Shown here: positions 26,400-34,395 of the stretch, in pieces
Layout of the letters: every line of letters begins with the position of its first letter
Position numbering within the stretch: the stretch's first letter is position 1
NCBI GenBank assembly: GCA_937888615.1
Contig: CALABZ010000046.1
Coordinates: 1 to 46,140, forward strand
Reading direction: 5' to 3'
Source: an uncultured Lentisphaeria bacterium
GTDB lineage: Bacteria; Verrucomicrobiota; Lentisphaeria; Victivallales; Victivallaceae
DNA length: 46,140 nucleotides
Translations under genes and position numbers: made by a program
Notes under the pieces: generated by a model
Databases searched by the model: none
Told to the model about the DNA's origin: nothing
The model's input: only the letters and a program-made list of their open reading frames with translations

Positions 26400-29300
26400 T
26401 CACCCGTTACGAACTCCAGGGACTGAACCTGATTGAGGCCGCCGCCGGCACCGGCAAGACCTATACCATTTCGCGGCTTTACCTGCGGCTGCTGTTGGAA
26501 AAAGAACTCGGGATCAAGGAAATCCTCGTCGTCACCTTTACCGTGGCCGCCACGCTGGAACTGCGCGAACGCATCCGCTCCCTGCTGGCCGAATGCCGCG
26601 CCCTCGCCGCCGACGGAAATCCCCTGCCGGACGGGCTCCCCACTCCCGACGGCGCGGTCCCGACCCTCACCCGCGCCATCAATGAATTCGACGAAGCGGC
26701 TATTTTCACCATTCACAGCTTTTGCGACCGGGTGCTCCGCGAAAACTGCTTCGAGAGCCGCGTCCTTTTCAATACCGAACTTCTAGAGGACACCACGCGC
26801 CTGCAGGAACAGGTCGTCGAGGATTTTCTCCGCCTCAATCCGGCCGCCGACCGGGATACCGTCAAAGAGGTGCTCAAGCTTCATTGCCGCGCCCCGCTGG
26901 CCCCGTTCGCCCCGTCCCTGACCGAAGCCGCCGAAAATCTCGACGAGTCCGGCCGCCACGCGATTCAATGCCTGAAAGACTGTTACACCAATACCCGGCT
27001 CAAACTCGGCGATTTTCCGCAACGCCACCCCGAACCGCGCTGGCCCGACCATATGCATATCCTCGACGAAGTCCCCACCTCCCAGAAGGATTTCACCGCC
27101 GCGCTCCGCCAACTCCGCCGCGCCCGACAGGCGCGAACCGCCGTCGATTTCAGGGATTTTTACCGCAAGCGCATGACGGAACTCCGCAACACGCTGAATT
27201 TCCGTTCGTTCAACGACATTCTGCTTGATCTTCACGCCGCGCTGTACGGCGACGCCGGGGAACTGCTGGTCCGCACGATTCGTCATCAATACCGCGCGGC
27301 GCTGATCGACGAATGCCAGGACACCGACCAGCTCCAGTTCGATATTTTCCGCAAACTTTTCATCGAAAACCATGACATGCCCTGTTTCCTGATCGGCGAT
27401 CCGAAACAGTCCATTTATGGTTTCCGCAACGCCGACATCTTCTCGTATCTGGCGATGCGCGACCGCGTGGACCGCACCTACCCGCTCGCCGTGAATTACC
27501 GTTCCTCTGCGGTCAATATCACCGCCGTCAACAGCGTTTTCGGCGACGCCGAAGCACCGTTCATCCTCGAAGGGCTCGACTATCAGGCGGTGGAGAGTTC
27601 CCCGGAAAGCAAGGGCAACAAACGTCCGCTGACCGGCGGCGAAGCCGTTTCCGGCATCGACTTTTACCACCTGGGCGTGCCGGACCGCGAACTCAAGCGC
27701 GGCACCCGACCGCCCGATGACTCGGAACTCTGCGACGCCGCCGTCGAAGCCGCCGCCGACGACATCGCCCGTCTCCTCTCCGCGTCGCCGGAGGAAATTT
27801 CATTCGACGGCGAACCGGTCCATCCCTCGGATATCGCAGTGCTGACCATGGCCCATTCGCAGGCACGCGCCATGCTCGACAAGCTCCGCGCGTACAACAT
27901 CCCCGCCGTGGTCCAGAACAACGGCAACGTCCTGCTTTCCGCCGAGGGCGACGAACTGCTCCTGCTCCTTCAGGCCATGCTGGATATCCGCCAGCACAAC
28001 CTGCTGAACGGCGCGCTCCTGACTTCCCTGTGCGGCGTCACCCCGCAACAGCTCGACCTGATACTGGACGACAGCGACACCTACGACGCGCACGTCCTGC
28101 GCTTCAAAACCTGTTTTGCCCTGTGGGAACGCCACGGCTTCTACCCGATGTTCCGCCATTTCCTCGACGAATACGACGTCCGGGCCCGGCTCCTTGCCCA
28201 GTCCGGCGGCGAACGCCGCCTGACCAATCTGCTTCAGCTCGGCGAAATCCTCAATGCCGTCCCAGTCACCGGCCCCGCCGCGTTGCTCGACTGGTTCAGC
28301 CGCCAGCGCGGCGACGAGGAAACCCGCGAATACGAAATGCGCCTTGAGCGTGATGACGAAGCCGTCAAGATCATGACCGTTTTCGCCTCCAAAGGATTGG
28401 AATTTCCGTTGGTGTTCTGTCCGTTTTTCTGGAGCAAAGGGGTTCGCGGACAGAGTCGCGCCACCTTCTGCCTTTATCATGAACCGGAAACCCGCCGCGC
28501 CGTTTTCGGCATGAAAGACGATCCAGAAGCCGCCGAAGCGGTCGAGCGCGAGGAAATGGCCGAGGCCATGCGCCTCTTTTACGTGGGGCTCACCCGCGCC
28601 CGCAACAAATGTTTCGTTTACTGGAACAATGCGATGGCCGTAAACCCGCTGTCCTATCTGTTCGGAAACAATGCTCCCCCGGCGGGAGCCCGGCCCGGTG
28701 TGCGCTTCCTCGCCTGTGCGCCCGTCGCCATGCCCCCCCCCCTGCCCGACCGGATCGCGGATGAAGAACTCGCGCCCCTGCCCCAGCCGCCCGCACCGCA
28801 CCTGCTCCGCTGTACGTGGAGTTTGTCCAGCTTCAGTTCCCTGATCAGCGGGCGCCATTCGAATATCGTCCCTGCTGAAGACTGGGACCACGACGATGAC
28901 GAAACCGGGGCCACCGCCGAGACCGCCCCCGAAGCCGACGGTTTTATCGCGTTCCCGCGCGGCGCCAATCCCGGCAGTTTTCTTCATCAGGTTCTCGAAG
29001 ACATGGACTTCACGATGAGTTCGCCCCCGGAACTCGAACGGCTGATCCGACGCAACCTCAGGCTTTTCAATATCTCCAGCCGCAGTCAGAACGAAGACGA
29101 ACTTACCCGCAACGTCACGGGCATGTTGAAACGCCTGATGAACGCCCCGATCCTGCCGCGTTCCGCATTCAAACTCACCGCCCTGCCGCCGGAAAAACGG
29201 CTGACCGAACTTGAATTCCATTTTGCCATGCGCCCCGGACACACACCCCTGCCGGAATTCGACGATTACCCGGAGCTGACCGAATTTCTGAACAGTCATA

Positions 29301-29674
29301 CCGTTCCAAACGGCTTCATGAACGGCAAAATCGACCTGGCATTCGAGTATGGAAACCGTTTTTACGTACTTGACTGGAAAAGCAATTACCTCGGCCCGCA
29401 CCCGGATCACTATCACCCCGACAAGCTGCGCCGGGCCATTGATCACCATCTCTACAATCTCCAGTACCTGATTTATACGGTGGCGCTGGACCGTTACCTG
29501 TCGCAACGGAAGCCAAACTATGATTATGACAAACATTTCGGCGGCGTCGTCTACGTGTTCCTGCGCGGCGTGGGGCACGGTGCGAACGGCGTATTTTTCG
29601 ACCGTCCGGAGGCCGCTTTAATCCGGCAGCTTGGCTCATACCTGGCGGCGGCGGAAACGGAGGTGTTCTCATGA
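26396..29674 (+). CDS. recB: Exodeoxyribonuclease V subunit RecB
   Basis: The 3'-5' helicase and nuclease of RecBCD, 1092 aa. UvrD-like motifs: Walker A EAAAGTGKTYT at residues 14-24, FTIHSFCDRVL near 103, IDECQDTDQLQFDIF near 305, LIGDPKQSIYGFRNAD near 335, YRSS near 367, MTVFASKGLEFPLVF near 660, and FYVGLTRARNKCFVYWNN near 725. The C-terminal nuclease domain keeps the catalytic set: His in SFLHQVLEDMDF near 862, Asp in GKIDLAFEY near 979 and DWKSNYLG near 992. Strong ribosome site GGAGG precedes the start. A C10 tract lies at 28733-28742 in the linker before the nuclease domain. ATGA overlaps couple it to recC and recD. Confidence 0.96.
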   Translation: MITRYELQGLNLIEAAAGTGKTYTISRLYLRLLLEKELGIKEILVVTFTVAATLELRERIRSLLAECRALAADGNPLPDGLPTPDGAVPTLTRAINEFDEAAIFTIHSFCDRVLRENCFESRVLFNTELLEDTTRLQEQVVEDFLRLNPAADRDTVKEVLKLHCRAPLAPFAPSLTEAAENLDESGRHAIQCLKDCYTNTRLKLGDFPQRHPEPRWPDHMHILDEVPTSQKDFTAALRQLRRARQARTAVDFRDFYRKRMTELRNTLNFRSFNDILLDLHAALYGDAGELLVRTIRHQYRAALIDECQDTDQLQFDIFRKLFIENHDMPCFLIGDPKQSIYGFRNADIFSYLAMRDRVDRTYPLAVNYRSSAVNITAVNSVFGDAEAPFILEGLDYQAVESSPESKGNKRPLTGGEAVSGIDFYHLGVPDRELKRGTRPPDDSELCDAAVEAAADDIARLLSASPEEISFDGEPVHPSDIAVLTMAHSQARAMLDKLRAYNIPAVVQNNGNVLLSAEGDELLLLLQAMLDIRQHNLLNGALLTSLCGVTPQQLDLILDDSDTYDAHVLRFKTCFALWERHGFYPMFRHFLDEYDVRARLLAQSGGERRLTNLLQLGEILNAVPVTGPAALLDWFSRQRGDEETREYEMRLERDDEAVKIMTVFASKGLEFPLVFCPFFWSKGVRGQSRATFCLYHEPETRRAVFGMKDDPEAAEAVEREEMAEAMRLFYVGLTRARNKCFVYWNNAMAVNPLSYLFGNNAPPAGARPGVRFLACAPVAMPPPLPDRIADEELAPLPQPPAPHLLRCTWSLSSFSSLISGRHSNIVPAEDWDHDDDETGATAETAPEADGFIAFPRGANPGSFLHQVLEDMDFTMSSPPELERLIRRNLRLFNISSRSQNEDELTRNVTGMLKRLMNAPILPRSAFKLTALPPEKRLTELEFHFAMRPGHTPLPEFDDYPELTEFLNSHTVPNGFMNGKIDLAFEYGNRFYVLDWKSNYLGPHPDHYHPDKLRRAIDHHLYNLQYLIYTVALDRYLSQRKPNYDYDKHFGGVVYVFLRGVGHGANGVFFDRPEAALIRQLGSYLAAAETEVFS
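28733..28742 (+). repeat. Homopolymer of ten C within recB
   Basis: Ten consecutive C encode Pro-Pro-Pro-Leu in the low-complexity linker MPPPLPD between the helicase and nuclease domains. A one-base slip would remove the nuclease domain and leave the helicase. Confidence 0.85.
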
Positions 29675-31383
29675 CGCGCGATCTGGTCCATGAACTTTAC
29701 CGCAATAAACTGATCGGGGGCATCGACCTCGCCCTGGCCGATTTCTGCGGCAAACTGGCGGACGAAAACGATTCGCCCGAACTGCGGCTGGCCGCCGCCC
29801 TCGCCTCCAGCAAAGTGTCGTCGCAAAACCATGCAAGTCTGAACCTGAATGAATGCGCCGGCATGACGGTCGGTGAATTTTTCACCTCCGAACTCCTGCC
29901 GGGACAGGACGTCCCGCGCGAAGAACTACTTCAAACCCGACTGCCCGCGCTTCCCGTCTGGCGCGAAGCCGTCGAACGGGCCGCGCTGGAAATGCTGGAG
30001 CTTTACCACGGCGAACGCCTCTATCTGCGCCGCTATGCCGAATACGAACGGCGCGTCGCCGCCATGCTGTTGTCCCGCGCCGCCATTCACGAGGAACACG
30101 ATCACAGCACCGCCCTCGACCGTTACGGTCTGGAGGGCGAACAGCGTCGCGCCGCCGCCATGGCACTGAACGGCAATCTTTCGATCATTACCGGAGGACC
30201 CGGCACCGGCAAGACCACGACTTTCGCCCGAATCCTCGGCATCATGTTGGAAGAACGCCCGCTGCGGATACAGCTCGCCGCCCCCACCGGCAAAGCCGCC
30301 CAGCGCATGACGCAATCGGTGAACGCCGCCTGCGACCGTCTGCAAGGAATCAACCCGGCGCTGGCGGAAATTCCGCGCGAAGCCTCCACTATTCACAAAC
30401 TGCTCGGCTATATCCATCATTCATCGCAGTTCCGGCACAATCGCGACAACCCGCTGGTCCTCGACGTACTGGTTATCGACGAATGTTCGATGATTCCGCT
30501 GGCCCTCCTCTGCAAACTCCTTGAGGCCGTGCCGGACGACGCCCGCGTCATCATGCTCGGCGACCGCAATCAGCTCGAACCGGTCGAGGTCGGCGCACCG
30601 TTCAACGACCTTTGCGTGGCCGCCAATCCGGTCCTGCGGCGGCGGATCGCCCAGTTGACGAAGTCATACCGTTTCGACCCCGAACGCGGCATCGGCAAGC
30701 TCAGTACCGCAATCCTGAACGGCGATTCCGACAAACTGCAAGCCATCCTCGACCAGCCGCCCCCGGAAGTCCGTTTCGCCAAGGTCGCTCCCCGTGACTG
30801 GATGGAAAAACTGGGCGAGGCCGCCAAATTTTTCCGTCAGTGCCGTTTCCTGCCGGATCTGACGGAGGCGTTCGCGCATTTCTCGCGTTTCCGCATCCTA
30901 ACCGCATGCCGCCGCCGCGTCCTCGGCTGCGACACCGTCAACGATTTTATGGTGGAATTCAACGGCGACAAGGCGCCGTACAAGGGACTCCCGATCATGG
31001 TCACCGCCAACGATTACAACGAAATGCTCTTCAATGGCGACACCGGCATGATCTGGCAGGACGACCCGGACGCGCCCCTTTTCGCCGCTTTCCCCGAGCC
31101 CGGCGGCAAATTCCGTAAAGTCAATTTGAACCTGCTTCCGCCCTGGGAACCGGCCTACGCCACCACCGTCCACAAAGCCCAGGGCTCCGAAGCGGAAAAC
31201 ATTCTGCTGATGCTGCCCGGCGACAGCGCGCGCATCCTCAGCCGTGAACTCTTCTTCACCGGCGTGACCCGAGCTAAAAACAATGTGGAAATCTGGTACG
31301 ACACGCCCGGCCTGCTGACCGGCCCCGCCTTGAAGTCGCAATCCCGCCGGGGCGGTCTGGCCGACCGTCTGGAAGAAATATAG
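29671..31383 (+). CDS. recD: Exodeoxyribonuclease V subunit RecD
   Basis: The 5'-3' helicase subunit of RecBCD, 570 aa, about the size of E. coli RecD. An N-terminal RecB-contact domain (residues 1-150) includes LYLRRYAEYERRVA. SF1B motifs follow: Walker A ITGGPGTGKTTT near 173, LAAPTGKAAQRM near 205, STIHKLLGY near 238, VLVIDECSMIPL near 268, MLGDRNQLEPVEVG near 293, AYATTVHKAQGSEAENI near 495 and LFFTGVTRAKNNVEIW near 525. It overlaps recB by ATGA and is the last gene of recCBD; the next gene converges 12 nt after its stop. The ptrA gene found between recC and recB in E. coli is absent. Confidence 0.95.
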   Translation: MTRDLVHELYRNKLIGGIDLALADFCGKLADENDSPELRLAAALASSKVSSQNHASLNLNECAGMTVGEFFTSELLPGQDVPREELLQTRLPALPVWREAVERAALEMLELYHGERLYLRRYAEYERRVAAMLLSRAAIHEEHDHSTALDRYGLEGEQRRAAAMALNGNLSIITGGPGTGKTTTFARILGIMLEERPLRIQLAAPTGKAAQRMTQSVNAACDRLQGINPALAEIPREASTIHKLLGYIHHSSQFRHNRDNPLVLDVLVIDECSMIPLALLCKLLEAVPDDARVIMLGDRNQLEPVEVGAPFNDLCVAANPVLRRRIAQLTKSYRFDPERGIGKLSTAILNGDSDKLQAILDQPPPEVRFAKVAPRDWMEKLGEAAKFFRQCRFLPDLTEAFAHFSRFRILTACRRRVLGCDTVNDFMVEFNGDKAPYKGLPIMVTANDYNEMLFNGDTGMIWQDDPDAPLFAAFPEPGGKFRKVNLNLLPPWEPAYATTVHKAQGSEAENILLMLPGDSARILSRELFFTGVTRAKNNVEIWYDTPGLLTGPALKSQSRRGGLADRLEEI

Positions 31384-31395
31384 GCAGAAGGGGAA

Positions 31396-32088
31396 TTACT
31401 GTTCGAGAGTACGGAAATACGTGATGTTGGCGTATTTCATGCGGATGCTTTTCGGTTTATGGGTGACGGGGTCGATAATTTCGAACGCCGCCACATCGTC
31501 CATAACATTCTTGATCTGTTCGACCTGCAGTTTGCGTCCATCCGCCAGCTTGATTATAAACGGTCCTTTGCGGCTGCCGTCGCTGTCCACCGCCAGATTT
31601 TCCAGGAGCAGGCGGTTGACCTCATTCGTGGGAGCCACGATCTCACGAGCCTTACGTTCCTGTTCCTCGGCCTCGGCCTGTTTGGAGGCTTCATATTGAG
31701 CGATCCAGTCGCGAAAAGCCAGTTCGGGCTCCCCTTTCTTCTTTCGCAATTTATTCTCGGTTTCGAACTGAAGCCGGAGAAAAGTCATTTTCACGCCGAG
31801 ACGGATTTCCGTTTCCCGTTCTTCCTGTTTCTCTTTGGCGGCCTCCCGGCACGGCGCCAGCCGCATGCCGATCAAGGCCGGATAAACCCACGGCAGGAAC
31901 AGGCCCCCCAAAAAATGGAGAAATATTTTATGATGCCGCATTTCCGCGATGGTGGCGGAAGCGCAAGCGCTCCCCAGCACCAGCACCAGTGCCAACGCCC
32001 AGAGTCCGAGATAAAACGGATCAATCTCAGTAAGGCCGTTGAGAAAAATCCCGGCCCAATCGAAAAAACCTTGTATCGCTCTTATCAT
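31396..32088 (-). CDS. Two-helix membrane protein of unknown function
   Basis: 230 aa, family not recognised. Two hydrophobic segments lie at about residues 27-48 (LGLWALALVLVLGSACASA) and 57-73 (FLHFLGGLFLPWVYPAL). A charged, Glu/Lys-rich stretch (about 82-150) is likely helical or coiled-coil. A C-terminal soluble part contains FIIKLADGRKLQVEQIKNV and IRMKYANITYFRTLE, which look like a small beta domain. AAGGTGA precedes the ATG and a possible -10 TATATT lies at 32124-32129. It converges with recD. Most of it is probably cytoplasmic. Confidence 0.8.
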   Translation of the reverse strand: MIRAIQGFFDWAGIFLNGLTEIDPFYLGLWALALVLVLGSACASATIAEMRHHKIFLHFLGGLFLPWVYPALIGMRLAPCREAAKEKQEERETEIRLGVKMTFLRLQFETENKLRKKKGEPELAFRDWIAQYEASKQAEAEEQERKAREIVAPTNEVNRLLLENLAVDSDGSRKGPFIIKLADGRKLQVEQIKNVMDDVAAFEIIDPVTHKPKSIRMKYANITYFRTLEQ

Positions 32089-32250
32089 AAATCACCTTCA
32101 TTCATCGTTCATTCATTTTACTAAATATAGCATGAATTTTTCGTGATTGAAATACCAGCCCTAAGATTTTCCATAAAAAAACGGTTGAAGAAAACGATCC
32201 TTTAATTCAAGCGGCATCGTTTAAAATATCAAAAAATCAATCAATACTAA

Positions 32251-32280
32251 TTGACAAAATAATATAATGCTTGTATATTA
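32251..32280 (+). promoter_or_regulatory. Near-consensus promoter with a perfect dyad over the -10, for the GntR/SBP gene
   Basis: TTGACA at 32251-32256, 17-bp spacer, TATATT at 32274-32279. The inverted repeat TAATATA (32260-32266) / TATATTA (32274-32280) with 7 bp between covers the end of the spacer and the -10. It is a candidate operator for the regulator that starts 25 nt downstream. AT-richness raises the chance of such a dyad arising by accident. Confidence 0.6.
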
Positions 32281-32304
32281 GAAGAAAGATAAACCAGAAA
32301 ACCG

Positions 32305-33684
32305 ATGAATTTCATGATTAAACACAAGCATCAACAGTTATATGACCTGCTCTGCGCGGAACTGCGCAAAGGGACATGGCCCTGCGGGGCCAAATTGCCG
32401 AACCTGAAAGAACTGGCCTGCCAGTACGACGTCAGCATAAATGTCGCCTCCAAAGCAGTCGAACTGCTAAAAGAAGCGAAACTGGTATCAGCCAAAGTGG
32501 GCGACGGCATTTATTCGGAAACCTCCGGGCAGGCCAGTATTGTCGAATTCCGGTATTCCGGCGAACGCCTGTACGGTCAATACCGCGACGCCAAGGAACT
32601 TTATGTACTAGTGGAGGATAATGCGGAATGGCAGTTGATTTACTGGGATGCCATCTTTGCCGAAATCACCAACGAAAACCCGGATATCGAACTGAAAGTC
32701 AGCTACAACAGACCCGGCGGCTTCAAGGACTGCAAGTTTGACCTCGGCCTGGGGTCCGTCGAATTTCTGGCCCAGTCGGGGTTCTCCCCGGAAGAATCCA
32801 TGCCGGCCTCCGTCATGAATGATTTCTACGGGGAGATATATGACGGAATGCTGATGCGGCCCAGTGATTTCAACTGGCAGGGAGTCGAATGCTACCTGCC
32901 TTACGGATTCATCAATTACAGCCTGCTCTCCGCGAATAATTACCCGGAACCGGAGCAGGACGAAAATGTACTTGACTATATTGAACGCCTGTCGAAAAAC
33001 CGCAAAGAGCCGCTCGGGTACGGCATTCATAATTGCCGGTCTCTGCTGACCAACTGCGGCTTGGAATTTTTTGACCATGACCATAAATTCAGCATCAGAA
33101 ATCCCCGGCAAACGCTGGATGTATTCAAAAGAATCCGGGCATTGTACCATGCCGGACACCTGATCTGGCCGCACGGACGGGTTGCTGATTATGAACAGAT
33201 TTATCTGATGAATTCAGATCAACCGATTCGGATCGTCGAATATGCGTCAAACCGGTGCAGCCAGTCCGAACGCCGCAAGTTCATGGAACGGGGTCTGAAA
33301 CTGATGCGCTATCCCGCCGACCGCCATCCCGTATACATACCGGAGGTCGTTGCGATCAACCGCCACAGTTATTTCCCGGAAGAATGTCTTCGCATCGTCA
33401 ATAAATTACTGGAGCCCGCTTCACAGAAACGAGCTAAGGAGCACTGTGTGTTCCAGCCGATCCGCCCGGAATTATTTAAAAACGAACCTTATCTATTGGA
33501 GGAATTCAAGTGCGCCAAACCGGCATTATTTATTCCCGACGCCAATATTCTGAAAACAATTTACTATTTTATCAACTGGGAGCTCTACTATTACCTGAAC
33601 GGAAAAAGAAACGATAATGTCATAAACTTCATTGAACAAAAAATCAAATATTACCAACAAGCCAAGGAGAAGGAAAATGAATAA
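32305..33684 (+). CDS. GntR-type winged-helix regulator fused to a solute-binding-protein-like domain
   Basis: 459 aa. Residues about 8-72 form a GntR winged helix (LYDLLCAELRKGTWPCGAKL, then ELACQYDVSINVASKAVELL). The remaining 380 residues read like a family-1 extracellular solute-binding protein without a signal peptide: a hinge-like YLPYGFINYSLLSANNYPEP, a middle QIYLMNSDQPIRIVEYASN resembling the GKxAM segment, and VVAINRHSYFPEECLRIVNKLL, resembling the late conserved AIskkSknpeeAwkF region. It is probably a ligand-responsive transcription factor that senses a sugar or oligosaccharide in the cytoplasm. It overlaps the pseudopilin gene by 8 nt. Base composition is AT-richer than the flanks. 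Confidence 0.82.
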   Translation: MNFMIKHKHQQLYDLLCAELRKGTWPCGAKLPNLKELACQYDVSINVASKAVELLKEAKLVSAKVGDGIYSETSGQASIVEFRYSGERLYGQYRDAKELYVLVEDNAEWQLIYWDAIFAEITNENPDIELKVSYNRPGGFKDCKFDLGLGSVEFLAQSGFSPEESMPASVMNDFYGEIYDGMLMRPSDFNWQGVECYLPYGFINYSLLSANNYPEPEQDENVLDYIERLSKNRKEPLGYGIHNCRSLLTNCGLEFFDHDHKFSIRNPRQTLDVFKRIRALYHAGHLIWPHGRVADYEQIYLMNSDQPIRIVEYASNRCSQSERRKFMERGLKLMRYPADRHPVYIPEVVAINRHSYFPEECLRIVNKLLEPASQKRAKEHCVFQPIRPELFKNEPYLLEEFKCAKPALFIPDANILKTIYYFINWELYYYLNGKRNDNVINFIEQKIKYYQQAKEKENE

Positions 33685-34321
33685 ATCGCAAAAGAATCTT
33701 TTCACGCTTATCGAATTACTGGTTGTTATAGCAATTATATCTATACTTGCCGCGATGCTGCTGCCGGCCTTGAACAAGGCCCGAGACAAAGCAAAACAAA
33801 TTGCTTGTATAAACAATTACAAACAAATATCATATGCCCTGCAGACTTACACGGCGGATTATAAATATTACCCTTGGCCATCAAACACGGCGGGAAGCGA
33901 CTGGAAACAATGGTACTGGCAAGCTTATGTCTATCCGTATATTTACCCCACCCCCCTGGCAAGCTTGGCAGATTACGTAGGAAATGCATTTGACTGCCCG
34001 TCTCTTGAAAATGACCAAAACCTTCACTCCCAATCTTACAAGCGCTACGGAATGAATATATGGCTGGAAGGAAATACCAGCGGTAATTGGGCCAATCACT
34101 ACAATATGTGCGCCACAGTCAATAATAATGCCAAAAGCTCCCAGCAGGCGGTGATTATGGATTCGTCGGCAACTTTTATTCTTGAACCTGACGTTTCGGC
34201 TACCGGCTACAGAGTTTATCGCCATTCCGATGGCATTAATGTGCTTTACGCCGATGGTCATGGAGGTAGACTGGATCAAGTACCGGCTTCAAAAGAAGAT
34301 GTGTTCTGGTGCGGAAAATAA
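33677..34321 (+). CDS. Pseudopilin-like secretion protein with H-X9-DG motif
   Basis: 214 aa from ATG 33677, with ribosome site AAGGAGAAGG inside the end of the regulator gene. The N-terminus NLFTLIELLVVIAIISILAA is a class III prepilin signal/transmembrane helix, but the residue before Phe is Leu instead of the usual Gly of prepilin-peptidase sites. The body is a soluble beta-rich domain with aromatic-rich stretches (WKQWYWQAYVYPYIYP), and the C-terminus carries HSDGINVLYADG, the H-X9-DG motif common in the expanded pseudopilin families of Planctomycetes and Lentisphaerota. Such proteins are often next to carbohydrate-active genes; here a secreted TIM-barrel-like protein follows. Confidence 0.88.
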   Translation: MNKSQKNLFTLIELLVVIAIISILAAMLLPALNKARDKAKQIACINNYKQISYALQTYTADYKYYPWPSNTAGSDWKQWYWQAYVYPYIYPTPLASLADYVGNAFDCPSLENDQNLHSQSYKRYGMNIWLEGNTSGNWANHYNMCATVNNNAKSSQQAVIMDSSATFILEPDVSATGYRVYRHSDGINVLYADGHGGRLDQVPASKEDVFWCGK

Positions 34322-34395
34322 CAGGACACCACAAAGCCAAGTGAAAACATTCCAAAAGAATAATGAAAATAAAGCTTATGCCAGAGGACAGAATA

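Noticed and set aside
27800..29578. Long minus-strand open frame (592 codons) opposite recB
   Set aside because: Antisense to conserved helicase and nuclease motifs; Gly/Val/Glu-rich composition is typical of a shadow in GC-rich DNA.
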